Shown: positions 41,147 to 50,796, numbered from the stretch's first letter. The stretch is DNA of 64,000 nt from Verrucomicrobiales bacterium (GCA_029213065.1 JARGPH010000005.1:153617-217616), one strand, 5' to 3'. Translations and numbers: made by a program. Notes: a model not told the origin generated them from the letters alone.

Positions 41147-43507
41147 ATGCTAAGAAATATTTCACTGGTTATTGCAGGTGCTGCCCTGGGCGTTTTTCCC
41201 GGAATGGTGGCGGCGGATGAAGCTGCTTTCGACAAAATCGAGCCCATCCTGATGGATTATTGCTACGACTGTCATGGTGACGGTATGGACAAGGGGGACT
41301 TCGCGATGGACGACTACGATTCAGTCGCAGAGCACCTCGACAATTTTGATGTCTGGTACGAAATTTGGAAGAACGTGAGAAGTAATCTCATGCCGCCGGC
41401 TGACAAGCCACAGTTCAAGTCGGAGGAACGGGACGCGGTTCTCGCCTTTATTGAGAGTAAGGTTTTCAAAATTGATCACGAGAATCCCGATCCCGGTCGT
41501 GTCACGATTCGGCGGATGAATCGCGAGGAATATCGCTATACGATTCAGGATTTGCTCAATGTGCATCTTCCCGCCTACGATCTTCTCCCCGCCGATGATA
41601 CCGGTTACGGATTCGATACGATCGGTGATGTCCTGAGTATTTCGCCATTGTTGATGGAGAAGTATCTCGAAGCGGCGGAGGTCGTGGTCGAGAAGGGCGT
41701 TTCGACTAACGAGCCCGAGATCGTGGAATGGTGGCCATCACTGGATTCGTTCAAAGACGAGCGAAGCGGTGATTGGAGCGTGAGCTGGATGCCTTTCAAT
41801 CACGCACGGAAGATGGCGGCAGAGCCCTGGATTAATTTCGATGGGGAATATGAGATTCGGGTGGATTTTTATATCCGGGGTTCAGAGGAGGCGAGCTCTC
41901 ACAGCGCCACGCTTAAAGTCGGTGTGGATGACAAGGTCCTGACAGAGCGAAAACTCGGCTGGGACAATTCGAAGACGATCACTCTCAAGACCAAGGCGCA
42001 TCTTAAAAAAGGGAACGGGCAAAGTTTGTGGCTCGCAACCGAGCTCGGTGAAAAGCCTGAGGAAGGGGAGCAGGAGCTTGCCGTCGGGGTGAAGTCAATC
42101 CGCTACCGCGGGCCTCTCGATGGCAGTCAGAAAGATTATGCATGGGATTTGCGCTGGTTGTTTTCTGAAGGGCCTCCGTCTGCTGATGAAAAAGCGAGAG
42201 ATCCCTATCGTGAGAAAATTTTACGACGCTTTGCAACCCGTGCCTTCCGTCGTCCTGTCGACGACGAAACGGTGAAGCGACTTGTGGCGTTGGCCCGTCA
42301 GGTTGACATGCAGCCCGGGAAGCGATTCGAGCACGGCATTGCACAGGCGATTAAGGCGATTCTGGTGAGTCCCCGCTTTCTGATGCGGGCTGAGGTTCAG
42401 CCGGAACCTGACAATCCCGGAAAAGTGGTTCCGATCGATGAATACGCCCTCGCGTCGAGGCTTTCCTATTTCCTTTGGAGTTCATGCCCTGACGAGGAGT
42501 TGATGAAGCTCGCCGGGGAGGGCAGACTCAGAGTCGAACTGAGGAATCAGGTCGACCGGATGCTGAAGGACAAAAAGACTCAGCGGTTCGTTGAGAACTT
42601 TGTGGGGCAGTGGTTGCAGGCACGTGATGTCACGACCATTTCGATTGATGAGCGGAAAATTCTGAATGAAAAGGATCTCGGAAAAGCGAGACGGATTTTC
42701 AACGGACGGCTCAGAGACTCGATGAAGTCGGAGAGCGAAATGTTCTTTTCTCATATTCTTCTGAACAATCGGCCCGCGACTGAATTGCTCACTGCCAAAT
42801 ACACATTCCTCAATGAGCCTCTTGCGGATTGGTACGGTATCGACGGGGTCAAAGGGAACGATTTGAAGAAGGTGGATCTGAATGAGGGATCTCGCCGGGG
42901 TGGATTGCTCAGTCAGGCCACCTTTCATATCGTAACGTCGAACCCGACACGGACATCCCCGGTGAAGCGTGGTCTCTTCGTACTGGAAAATTTCCTCGCG
43001 ACTCCGCCGCCACCCGCTCCCCCTGCGGTTCCGGCGCTTGAGGAGGCGGCAAAAGGTGACAATAAAAATTTGCCGCTACGGGAGCTCATGGCCCTCCATT
43101 CTGAACAGAAGATGTGTGCTTCGTGTCATGCCCGGATGGATCCGATCGGGCTGGCTCTTGAGAATTACAACCCGATGGGACTTTGGGTTGATGAATACAA
43201 AGGCAAGCCGATCGATGCAGGTGGCACTCTCATGACGGGGGAGTCTTTCAAAAACGCGAAGGAGCTTAGCAAAGTGCTGGCGACTTCCCGCAGCGCGGAT
43301 TTTCACCGCGCCGTAACTGAGAAATTGATGACTTATGGAATCGGGCGCGGGATTGAGTATTTCGATGCTCCGACGATTGATCTGATTGTCTCCAAGGCGG
43401 AGTCGCGCGGGGCCACGCTCAAAGAAATTCTTCTGGGGATCGTCGAGAGTGCTCCCTTTCAGAAACGCAGAGGTGACGGTGGAATGTATGCCGCCCCGCA
43501 GGAGTGA
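41147..43507 (+). CDS. PSCyt1/DUF1587-DUF1595-DUF1592-DUF1588-DUF1585 cytochrome-like protein
   Basis: 786 residues with a signal peptide. A c-type heme motif CYDCH is at 39-43. The following domain order is that of the large PVC family: DUF1587 (IRRMNREEYRYTIQDLL), DUF1595, DUF1592 (ASRLSYFLWSSCPDEELM), DUF1588 (a second CASCH motif in KMCASCHARMDPIGLALE) and DUF1585 (FHRAVTEKLMTYGIGRG). The beta-rich insert near 190-330 may bind carbohydrate. The biochemical role is unproven; the family is abundant in PVC bacteria with sulfatases. There is no adjacent DUF1552 partner here, in contrast with the pair at 59,271-63,036. Confidence 0.92.
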   Translation: MLRNISLVIAGAALGVFPGMVAADEAAFDKIEPILMDYCYDCHGDGMDKGDFAMDDYDSVAEHLDNFDVWYEIWKNVRSNLMPPADKPQFKSEERDAVLAFIESKVFKIDHENPDPGRVTIRRMNREEYRYTIQDLLNVHLPAYDLLPADDTGYGFDTIGDVLSISPLLMEKYLEAAEVVVEKGVSTNEPEIVEWWPSLDSFKDERSGDWSVSWMPFNHARKMAAEPWINFDGEYEIRVDFYIRGSEEASSHSATLKVGVDDKVLTERKLGWDNSKTITLKTKAHLKKGNGQSLWLATELGEKPEEGEQELAVGVKSIRYRGPLDGSQKDYAWDLRWLFSEGPPSADEKARDPYREKILRRFATRAFRRPVDDETVKRLVALARQVDMQPGKRFEHGIAQAIKAILVSPRFLMRAEVQPEPDNPGKVVPIDEYALASRLSYFLWSSCPDEELMKLAGEGRLRVELRNQVDRMLKDKKTQRFVENFVGQWLQARDVTTISIDERKILNEKDLGKARRIFNGRLRDSMKSESEMFFSHILLNNRPATELLTAKYTFLNEPLADWYGIDGVKGNDLKKVDLNEGSRRGGLLSQATFHIVTSNPTRTSPVKRGLFVLENFLATPPPPAPPAVPALEEAAKGDNKNLPLRELMALHSEQKMCASCHARMDPIGLALENYNPMGLWVDEYKGKPIDAGGTLMTGESFKNAKELSKVLATSRSADFHRAVTEKLMTYGIGRGIEYFDAPTIDLIVSKAESRGATLKEILLGIVESAPFQKRRGDGGMYAAPQE

Positions 43508-44121
43508 AGGCAGACCCGATCCACCCGCAGCACCGAATCTGGTTGGCGGCTCCTTTTGCCGCGATGGCTCTCGGAATGCTTTTGTTGAAAAGCGGCTGGG
43601 CAGCGTTGTTGCTATACCACGCGGTGATTATCGCAGCGTTGGTGGTGAATCGGGAACGCGCTTCATTGTCGTCTCTACTGAAAGGCTTCTCGATGGGGCC
43701 TCTACTGTTGATGCTCGTGATCGCGGCCGGGCTTTATTTCGGGCTCACTGCGTATTCGGCATCGAAAGATTTCGTCGGTGAGAAAGTTTCTGTCCTTGCC
43801 GGGTCGTGCGGGCCTCTTTTTGTCGTTTACCTGCTGCTCGTTAATCCGCCGCTCGAAGAACTGTTCTGGCGGGATCTTTTCGCAGCGAAATCGAAGTTGC
43901 CGTCATTCGGAGATCTTCTTTTCGGGTGTTTTCATTTTCCCATTCTGCTCCTGTTCCTGTCGCCGATGAAGCTGCCGATTGGAATTGCGATGATAGCGAT
44001 CGGCGGTTGGGGGTGGCGTCAGATGCGGAATCGCTACGGAGGTTTGCTCCTGCCGTGGGCGGGACATTTTTTGGCAGATCTGACACTTGTTGCTGTTGTC
44101 CTTCGATTGCTGAGTCTCTAG
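43504..44121 (+). CDS. CPBP-family intramembrane metalloprotease (CAAX-like)
   Basis: 205 residues with a GTG start that overlaps the stop of the cytochrome gene by four bases. About six membrane helices. Protease motifs: PPLEELFWRDL (EExxxR), FGCFHF and GGLLLPWAGHFLADL with the conserved His. CPBP proteases cleave membrane substrates or act in peptide maturation; the substrate is unknown. Co-translation with the cytochrome gene suggests membership in the same unit. Confidence 0.82.
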   Translation: MKADPIHPQHRIWLAAPFAAMALGMLLLKSGWAALLLYHAVIIAALVVNRERASLSSLLKGFSMGPLLLMLVIAAGLYFGLTAYSASKDFVGEKVSVLAGSCGPLFVVYLLLVNPPLEELFWRDLFAAKSKLPSFGDLLFGCFHFPILLLFLSPMKLPIGIAMIAIGGWGWRQMRNRYGGLLLPWAGHFLADLTLVAVVLRLLSL

Positions 44122-44130
44122 CATCCTCTC

Positions 44131-45903
44131 ATGAAATCGGTAGTTCTGTATCTAGTTGCCTCGTTTTGTCTGTTGCTCAGTTCAATAGCGAGAGACCAGC
44201 CCAATATTATCGTGATCTTTACCGATGATCATGGCTGGCCGGATGTCGGTGCAGCGGGAATTTACGAAGATCTAAAGACGCCTAACATTGATCAACTCGC
44301 GGCTGATGGAGCGCGTTGCACGAATGGCTATGTCACCGCTCCACAGTGTGTGCCGTCGAGAGGCGGGCTGCTCGCGGGAAGGGATCAAAGCCGGTTCGGG
44401 CTTGAGACCAACGGCAGCGGTCTTGAGGGATTCAACGCCGAAGTAACGATTGCCGAACGGATGAAGGCGGCTGGCTACGCAACCGGGCAGATCGGAAAGT
44501 GGCACCTCGGATCGGTTAAGGAAATCCCCTCACATGGATTCGACGATGTCTTTGCGAAGCATTCTGCTCAGCCGGGGTGGGCTAATTTCGGGTTGGATGG
44601 ATCCGATGAAGAACCCGGTTTTGAGGAAACGGGAATGTATCATCTCGATGCCTGCAGTGCCGCCGCGACAGCATTTATTGACCGGCACAGCGAAGAGCCG
44701 TTTTTCCTTTATCTGGCATACCGGGCACCGCATGTGCCCCTGGACGCCCCGGAGAAAAAACTTTACCGCTTTACCGGCAAAATTCCCGAGCGCCGGCGTC
44801 AGGCGCTTGGGATTATCTCGGCGATGGATGATGGCATTGGAGCGGTGCGGGCAAAACTGGTTGAGAAAGAGCTCACTGGAAAGACGCTCATTTTTTTCAT
44901 CGGGGACAACGGGGCTCCTTTGAAAATTCATAAAGTTGATGCTCCCGGTGGCGGCCCCGGCTGGGATGGTTCCTTGAATGTGCCGATGAATGGCGAGAAG
45001 GGGATGCTGAGCGAAGGGGGGATACGGGTGCCTTATATCGTGGCCTGGCCCGGAAGGATTCCGGCGGGACAGGTCTTTGATAAACCTGTCAGCTCGCTCG
45101 ATGTTGCCGCAACCTCGGTCGCTATCTCGGGAGCCGGGAGCAGTGAGCTGCTCGACGGGGTGAACGTCGTCCCGCATCTCGCGGGAGAGGTGAAAGGCGT
45201 CCCGCACGAAGTTCTTTTCTGGCGATGGTCGGGGCAGTCGGCAATCCGTGAAGGAAACTGGAAGCTTCTTATCGGAGGAGCGAGGGAGTATCTTTACGAC
45301 ATTGTCGCTGATCCCGGAGAGACCACGAATCTCATGACGAAGCATCCCGAGGTGGCGGAGAGGCTCAGGAAGCGTCTCGCTGGGTGGACGCAGGAGTTGA
45401 ATCCGCCCGGATTTATCAAAGGGATGGCTACGGCGTGGGAGCGATACTTTGATCACTACCTCGATGGGAAGACGGTCAGCTCGAAAGAAGCCGCGACTCT
45501 GGATCCTCCTGCTGTGAGCGGTTGGATCGCACGCAACGCCGAGTTGAAGGTTAAGGATGGCAAACTGCGCGTTCACGATTTGAACGGGAAGGCGAGGCTC
45601 TCGCCATTTATCGCGAACAATCAGGTGAAATTGAAGGGGCCTTTCCGGATCCGGATCCCGGCGGTACTGGCAGATTCGAAGGGGGAGGTTTCGATCGCCT
45701 GGCGGATCAGCGGTGAAAAAGACTTCGATGCAGTCAATGCTGTCACGATGACGAAAAATGCTGCCGGTGAGTATGAAGCGCTCGTTCCCGCTGAGGAAAC
45801 GGTGATTCACCTTCGGGTTCGGTTGCCGGAAGGGAATGCGACGATTGGCGGGATCGTCGTGGAATCATCGGAAGGTGAGCTGATGCAGCGGTTCCGGTTT
45901 TAG
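44131..45903 (+). CDS. Exported sulfatase
   Basis: 590 residues. Signal peptide MKSVVLYLVASFCLLLSS, then QPNIIVIFTDDHGWPDVG. FGly site CVPSRGGLLAGR (Cys of CxPxR present), GKWHLG and IGDNGAPL follow. The sulfatase core ends near 430 (RLAGWTQELNPPGF). A C-terminal region of about 150 residues, beta-rich (GEVSIAWRISGEKDFDAV), may be an accessory domain. It begins 9 bases after the CPBP gene, so it is probably in the same transcript. Confidence 0.93.
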   Translation: MKSVVLYLVASFCLLLSSIARDQPNIIVIFTDDHGWPDVGAAGIYEDLKTPNIDQLAADGARCTNGYVTAPQCVPSRGGLLAGRDQSRFGLETNGSGLEGFNAEVTIAERMKAAGYATGQIGKWHLGSVKEIPSHGFDDVFAKHSAQPGWANFGLDGSDEEPGFEETGMYHLDACSAAATAFIDRHSEEPFFLYLAYRAPHVPLDAPEKKLYRFTGKIPERRRQALGIISAMDDGIGAVRAKLVEKELTGKTLIFFIGDNGAPLKIHKVDAPGGGPGWDGSLNVPMNGEKGMLSEGGIRVPYIVAWPGRIPAGQVFDKPVSSLDVAATSVAISGAGSSELLDGVNVVPHLAGEVKGVPHEVLFWRWSGQSAIREGNWKLLIGGAREYLYDIVADPGETTNLMTKHPEVAERLRKRLAGWTQELNPPGFIKGMATAWERYFDHYLDGKTVSSKEAATLDPPAVSGWIARNAELKVKDGKLRVHDLNGKARLSPFIANNQVKLKGPFRIRIPAVLADSKGEVSIAWRISGEKDFDAVNAVTMTKNAAGEYEALVPAEETVIHLRVRLPEGNATIGGIVVESSEGELMQRFRF

Positions 45904-45911
45904 CGAATTTC

Positions 45912-46502
45912 CTACGCGTTCCTGTCCGGAGCGGCAGGATCGTCCATTTGATCGCCAAACCGGAAGAACAGCGAGGAGACGACGACGCCTCCAAAGTAGA
46001 GCAAGCCCCAGCCAAGCAGGGTGGGGAGGTGATCGACAAGGAGGTTTTCCTCTTTCACTCCGAGGATGCTGCCGGTGAGTGCGGCGAGAAAAGCGCTGAT
46101 GATTGCCCAGACGACCCGGAGGATCGCCTCGGTGCGAATGCGCTGAACGTGGGACAGGCTCGCGAGGATGCCGAGGCCCCAGGCAGCGGAAACGGGCCAC
46201 CCCGCCGCGCCTTCGAGAAACCAGACAAAGACAAGAACGAGCGCGAGATACCCGGTGAATCGCAGGGCCATCGTCGAGGAAACCGGCCACTCCCATCGTA
46301 TCGGCTCACTCTTTCCGGTGAAAAGAAACGATAGAAGAAAGTAGCCGAGAAAATCGACGAAAATGATCTCATCGACTTTTTCAGCGGCTGATCCTTCGGC
46401 GTGATCGGTCACTGCCAGCCAAATGAGATACCCGCACACCGCAATCTGGGAGAGCAGTTGAATCACCCCGCCGAAGAGTGGATTTTCGGGGGAGGGGCGC
46501 AT
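45912..46502 (-). CDS. Multi-spanning membrane protein of unknown function
   Basis: 196 residues, four to five hydrophobic helices (for example LLSQIAVCGYLIWLAVT, FTGYLALVLVFVWFLEG, ILRVVWAIISAFLAALTG, LLGWGLLYFGGVVVSSLFF). Short charged loops separate them; no catalytic motif is visible. It is convergent with the sulfatase at 44131 and lies downstream of the fourth sulfatase on the same strand. Not assigned to a family. Confidence 0.65.
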   Translation of the reverse strand: MRPSPENPLFGGVIQLLSQIAVCGYLIWLAVTDHAEGSAAEKVDEIIFVDFLGYFLLSFLFTGKSEPIRWEWPVSSTMALRFTGYLALVLVFVWFLEGAAGWPVSAAWGLGILASLSHVQRIRTEAILRVVWAIISAFLAALTGSILGVKEENLLVDHLPTLLGWGLLYFGGVVVSSLFFRFGDQMDDPAAPDRNA

Positions 46503-46605
46503 TGTGAGTCCGGGACCGGCTGCCTCAAATACAGCTTCAGTGGTATTCCTGAAACAGCGAGCACCGGGAGTTTCGGGCGCTCCCCGCGCTGCCGCTTAAG
46601 CTGTT

Positions 46606-48204
46606 TTATTTTTCTTCCTTCTTCGCTTTTCCTTTTGGCTTCGCCGGTTTGGGAACGCTTTTCATGATGCTGACAGGAACGTCATTCTGAAGTGCCGGGC
46701 CCGCTGTGGTGCGACCCTCATTGACCGCTTTTTCGAGGGCTGCCTTCATCGTAGCGACTCTGTCAGGGTGCTCCGTCGCGAGATTGTTCTCCTCGCCGGG
46801 ATCGGCAGAGAGATCGAACAGTTGCACGGGCGGCATTTGGCTCAAGTCGGCGCGGCCGGGGCGCGGGTTGCTCCAGCCTCCGGAACCGGGACACAGCGCG
46901 AGTTTCCAGTTGCCGTCGCGAATCGCGAAGCTGCCGTTGATGGACTGTGAGATGATGGAGGTTCGGATCCTATCCTCATTTCCGAGGAGGGCGGGAAGAA
47001 AAGACACGCTGTCCTCGCCTGCGCCTTCGGGAATTTCACCGCCGACGATTTCCGCTGCGGTCGCCATGAGATCGAACTGGCCGATGATCTGATCCGACTT
47101 CGTGCCCGGCTCAACTTTGCCCGGCCAGCGAACCAGAAAAGGGACACGATGGCCTCCTTCGAAAATGTCCGCTTTGTGACCACGGTAAATGTAGCTGGGG
47201 TGGTGGCCGGCCGCTTCGAGGGTGGGGAAGTCGGCCTGAGGCGAGCAGCCGTTGTCAGTCGTAAAAATGATGAGGGTATTGTCGGCGAGTCCGGCGTTGT
47301 CGAGGGCGTCGAGAACCTGGCCGACGGTTGAGTCCACTTGCATCGTGAAGTCACCGTAATCATTGATTCCGCTTTTGCCCTTCCACTCCTCGCTCGGAAC
47401 GATAGGGGTGTGCGGCGCGTTGAGCGGGAAGTAGATGAAGAAAGGTGACTTCTTCTCCTTTTTGCCCTGTTCCTCAATGATCTCAACGGTTCGCTCTGTG
47501 ATCTTCGGCAGGACATCGACCGCTTCGAAACTGGCTCCGGCCGGTCCGGGGCGATGGAAGGCTTTCTCCACGGTTGCCACTTCGGTGGGGACGCGGTCCT
47601 GAATGTAGACATAGGGCGGCATGTCGAGAGACGCACTGATACCGAAGAACGTATCGAAGCCGACATCGACAGGACCGTTTTTGATCGGTGCGGTGTAGTC
47701 GACGTCCCAGCCGATTTGGATTCCTTTTTTGCTGAAGTCACCTTTGTCGTTGGCGGTGCCCCCCTCTTTGAGAGGCCAGTTCATTCCGAGGTGCCACTTA
47801 CCGACACAGGCGGTTTCGTAGCCATGGTCTTTGAGAAATCCCGCGACGGTGAGCCGGTCCGAATCAATAAGCGGTTCTGAGAATCCGCCGAGAACGCCTT
47901 TCTGCAGGTGGGTTCTCCAGTGGTAGCGACCGGTAAGAACAGAGTAGCGGGTCGGGGTGCAAACCGACGATGAAGTGTGAGCATCCGAGAAATACATGCC
48001 CTCTTTGGCGAGTCGGTCGATGTTCGGCGTGGGGATTTTTGACTCGGGATTGAGCGCCGAGACATCTCCGAAACCCTGGTCGTCGGCGAGAATGAAAATA
48101 ATATTCGGATGAGCTGCCTTCTCGTCTCCCGTCACGCTTTCGGTGAGAAGGGTGGCGGAGAGACACAGGCAGAGGAGTGAGCTGGCGGAGTCGAAAAATT
48201 TCAT
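46606..48204 (-). CDS. Exported sulfatase
   Basis: 532 residues. Signal peptide at the N-terminus (SSLLCLCLSATLLTESVTG). Motifs: ILADDQGFGDV, CTPTRYSVLTGR, GKWHLGMNW, TTDNGCSPQA. The core domain occupies nearly the whole protein, with a Lys-rich tail (KPAKPKGKAKKEEK) that may be an anchoring or export-related end. It is close in style to arylsulfatase A-type members. It faces the other sulfatases on the opposite strand. Confidence 0.94.
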   Translation of the reverse strand: MKFFDSASSLLCLCLSATLLTESVTGDEKAAHPNIIFILADDQGFGDVSALNPESKIPTPNIDRLAKEGMYFSDAHTSSSVCTPTRYSVLTGRYHWRTHLQKGVLGGFSEPLIDSDRLTVAGFLKDHGYETACVGKWHLGMNWPLKEGGTANDKGDFSKKGIQIGWDVDYTAPIKNGPVDVGFDTFFGISASLDMPPYVYIQDRVPTEVATVEKAFHRPGPAGASFEAVDVLPKITERTVEIIEEQGKKEKKSPFFIYFPLNAPHTPIVPSEEWKGKSGINDYGDFTMQVDSTVGQVLDALDNAGLADNTLIIFTTDNGCSPQADFPTLEAAGHHPSYIYRGHKADIFEGGHRVPFLVRWPGKVEPGTKSDQIIGQFDLMATAAEIVGGEIPEGAGEDSVSFLPALLGNEDRIRTSIISQSINGSFAIRDGNWKLALCPGSGGWSNPRPGRADLSQMPPVQLFDLSADPGEENNLATEHPDRVATMKAALEKAVNEGRTTAGPALQNDVPVSIMKSVPKPAKPKGKAKKEEK

Positions 48205-48339
48205 CGCCGAAAGTGTGAAGGGTGATTGGCGATGCGTCGAGTGCGGTATTGCGGGTGAAGTGATATTTTGATGACGTCCGCGTGGTGTCTTTGCGGTTTT
48301 CCCGGTGAAAGATAGATTTTTACCGTATCCGGACTCGAT

Positions 48340-48744
48340 TTACGGTTTTGTCTCGCTGCTGTGCAGGATCACGGAGGCCACGGTTGCGTAGCCGAAGCCC
48401 TTGAGCAGCATGAGTTCGTTCACTTCGTTGTATGGCCTCCCCGCGATGATGATTTTGGCCCTGCCTTCGGCGATTCCGTTGATCGCGATCAGTTCGTCGA
48501 GCGTTCCCTGATTGATGATCGTTTCGAGCTTCCTGCTCTGGATCGGGGAAAGCGCTTCAAGAAGGAGATCGAGTGATTCCCTTTCTTTCGACAGAGCAGG
48601 AGAATCGCCGATGAGATCTTTTCCTTTCGGGGAAACGCCGCAGAGGATGGGAGGCGTTGCCGATCTGGGCCGGTCGTCTCCCTGTGCTGCGGGAATTGCG
48701 AAAAAGAAGCCGAAAAGAGTTATGAGAAAGAAGGGTAGTTTCAT
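48340..48744 (-). CDS. Secreted helix-hairpin-helix (ComEA-like) protein
   Basis: 134 residues with a signal peptide (FFLITLFGFFFAIPAAQG). Residues about 75-125 have the double helix-hairpin-helix pattern: TLDELIAINGIAEGRAKIII then LMLLKGFGYATVASVI. ComEA-type proteins with this layout bind double-stranded DNA outside the cytoplasm and drive uptake. No other competence genes are nearby. A LexA-like palindrome lies 37 bases upstream of the start. Confidence 0.75.
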   Translation of the reverse strand: MKLPFFLITLFGFFFAIPAAQGDDRPRSATPPILCGVSPKGKDLIGDSPALSKERESLDLLLEALSPIQSRKLETIINQGTLDELIAINGIAEGRAKIIIAGRPYNEVNELMLLKGFGYATVASVILHSSETKP

Positions 48745-48780
48745 GCTGCCGCCGTGTGTTTGAGATAATTAAGTTATAAG

Positions 48781-48850
48781 TGTTCAACTGAACGATTTCA
48801 GGATTGTCAAAATTCCGGGCAGAGTAAAGATTTATTTGAACAAATGAACA
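48781..48850. promoter_or_regulatory. LexA-box-like palindrome and GAACA repeats
   Basis: TGTTCAACTGAACG (48781-48794) fits TGTTC-N4-GAACx. I recall TGTTC-N4-GAACA as the LexA motif proposed for Verrucomicrobia; the last base here is G. GAACA occurs again twice at 48838-48842 and 48846-48850. The site lies between the divergent helix-hairpin-helix and rhomboid genes. Confidence 0.4.
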
Positions 48851-48974
48851 GTTGTTGGTTTTTTGTTAGCGCAAAAGAGGGGGAGAGGCATCGTTTACCA
48901 CGGCTGTTTTCTACGGTAGCTTTCCGCCTTGAGGTTCACTCCGGGCCTTTCCAAATTTTGTCCCCGTTTCACTT

Positions 48975-50231
48975 TTGAGCGATTCAGATTCTCCCCGCCC
49001 TTTGCGCATTTCAGATCATTGGTTTCCCGACGAGGTCTGGTTCCGTGAGTATCTCACGCCGTCGATTCCCTGGAGCACTCTCGATTTGCTTACCCTCGTT
49101 CCTGAATCGGCGCGGGGCAGCTACGGCGTGGAAATGAGCGATTACGCGACGGTTGACGGGATTCGCTATGAGCCCGGACAACTCGTGATGGTGGAGACCA
49201 CGGAGGAAATGAAGCAGCTTCTCGCCTCGATTCCATCACCTCGCGGGCTGATTTTTCCCTGGTTTGATCGCATCGTTCCCGGCTCGCTGTTGTTTCCTCA
49301 TACCCGCCAGATCGACGGGGAGTCTTATCGCCTTCGTCTCAAAAACCGGATTGCGAAATCGTTTCTCATTACGGCGGGGCTTGTCGGCGTCGCCTGGTAT
49401 TTTCCCGAGTTTATGATGCTGGCGCTTCTCGGGGGCATGATTTACGGCCTTTTTCCCCTCGTGGATTCGGCCATGGCCTGGTTTCGACGAGTTGAGAATC
49501 TCCCGGTGGAAGAACTGAATCGAAGCGTCGTCAACGGTGAGCTCTTTCGCCGCTGGGTCCTGACCAAGAAGACCCTCGGGCTCAAAGTCGCGCTGGGCGT
49601 CCTTGTTGCGATTTTTCTCGGTCAGATGGCGGTGGGGATAGAACCCTCGATTCTCGCTGCGGCGCTGGTGGAAAAGGCGGTCGTCGGAAAAGGGGAATGG
49701 TGGCGGATCATCACGGCGGGGCTGATGCATGGGAATGTGATTCACATTCTTTTCAACGGGATGGCTCTCTTCAGTCTCGGGCGGGTTCTCAGTGCCCTCG
49801 TGAGCCCGGCGCTCTTGAGTTTCGTTTTTACGCTGAGTGTGGTCACGGGATCTCTCGCGAGCATGTTTCTCCGCGCCGGTGATGCGCTCTCGGTCGGCGC
49901 CTCGGGCGGGATTCTCGGTTGCCTTGGTTTTCTCCTCGTCCTCTCACACAAGTTTCGCAAAGAGCTTCCCGACGGGCTCCGCAGCAGTTTGATCCAGTCG
50001 ACGATTGTCCTCGCGATCTTCGGGCTTCTGGGAAGTCAGTTCATCGACAATGCGGCCCACGCCGGGGGATTAGCGGGCGGAGCGCTCATTGCGATTTTGA
50101 TGTATCCCGGGCTTCGTCTCGGAGCGCATCGTGAGTCCGTATTCGTAAAAGCGCTTGGGTTTGCGAGTTTGCTGGTCCTCGCAGCCGGGGGTGCCAAGGT
50201 CGCTCTCGAACTCTGGGCCCTGAGAGGCTAG
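48975..50231 (+). CDS. Rhomboid-family intramembrane serine protease
   Basis: 418 residues from a TTG codon at 48975; the next ATG lies well inside the protein, so TTG is the likely start. An N-terminal soluble part of about 120 residues and a pair of membrane helices precede the rhomboid core. Core motifs: EWWRIITAGLMHGNVIHILFN, GASGG with catalytic S310, and AHAGGLAGG with catalytic H362. The family cleaves membrane-spanning substrates. The N-terminal extension is unusual and may be regulatory. Confidence 0.92.
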   Translation: MSDSDSPRPLRISDHWFPDEVWFREYLTPSIPWSTLDLLTLVPESARGSYGVEMSDYATVDGIRYEPGQLVMVETTEEMKQLLASIPSPRGLIFPWFDRIVPGSLLFPHTRQIDGESYRLRLKNRIAKSFLITAGLVGVAWYFPEFMMLALLGGMIYGLFPLVDSAMAWFRRVENLPVEELNRSVVNGELFRRWVLTKKTLGLKVALGVLVAIFLGQMAVGIEPSILAAALVEKAVVGKGEWWRIITAGLMHGNVIHILFNGMALFSLGRVLSALVSPALLSFVFTLSVVTGSLASMFLRAGDALSVGASGGILGCLGFLLVLSHKFRKELPDGLRSSLIQSTIVLAIFGLLGSQFIDNAAHAGGLAGGALIAILMYPGLRLGAHRESVFVKALGFASLLVLAAGGAKVALELWALRG

Positions 50232-50281
50232 TTGGAGTTGTTCGAGGGAAATCAGGCGCGCCCTCTCGCGGTGAGGCTGCG

Positions 50282-50608
50282 CTACTTCCAATGAATCGCG
50301 AGCCAGACGGTGTCTTCGTCCGGTGAGGTGCCTGCGACCCGATGGCGTCGGTGTGCAGGGATTTCGACCCAGTCGCCGGGTTTCATATCGAGGGGCGATT
50401 CTGAATCTTCAAAGACGAGCTGCGCAGCGCCTTTGATTACAATAACCCATTCCGAGCTGTCCTCATCATACCAGAAATCAGCTGGCGACTGATGCCCTCG
50501 CGAGACGATGCGTTCGATTTTAAAATTCCCTTTTCCCGATGCGAGAACCTCGACGAGCTCTTCGTTCAGGGTGTCGGGGATTGATTCGAAGAGATTGCCT
50601 GGTGTCAT
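50282..50608 (-). CDS. Small cupin-fold protein
   Basis: 108 residues from the ATG at 50608; the frame is open upstream but the MTPGNLFESIPD start fits best. Cupin pattern: GHQSPADFWYDEDSSEWVIV, then LDMKPGDWVEIPAHRRHRV, ending WLAIHWK. The His/Glu metal ligands are only partly conserved (one His, Asp and Glu in the first motif; His in the second). Convergent with the rhomboid gene. Substrate and role unknown. Confidence 0.8.
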   Translation of the reverse strand: MTPGNLFESIPDTLNEELVEVLASGKGNFKIERIVSRGHQSPADFWYDEDSSEWVIVIKGAAQLVFEDSESPLDMKPGDWVEIPAHRRHRVAGTSPDEDTVWLAIHWK

Positions 50609-50719
50609 CGCGCTGCGTCGAGTCTGCTCTTTTTGGCGCGAGAGGGAAAGAAACAAAGCCAGTGGGGGGCGGCTCTGAACGAGCCTTAAAACCGGTTTCT
50701 CTCCGGCCTTGTTTCAAAA

Positions 50720-50796
50720 TGGTCGGGACGACAGGATTTGAACCTGCGACCCCCACACCCCCAGTGTGATGCGCTACCAAACTGCGCCACGTCCCG
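50720..50796 (-). tRNA. tRNA-Pro (anticodon GGG)
   Basis: The minus strand gives a full cloverleaf with acceptor CGGGACG/CGTCCCG, D-arm GCGC..GCGC, anticodon stem TCACA/TGTGG with GGG, and T-arm GCAGG TTCAAAT CCTGT. The CCA end is encoded (50720-50722). Confidence 0.95.

Noticed and set aside
44530..45810. Minus-strand open frame of 426 codons
   Set aside because: Antisense to the third sulfatase; no coherent protein motifs.
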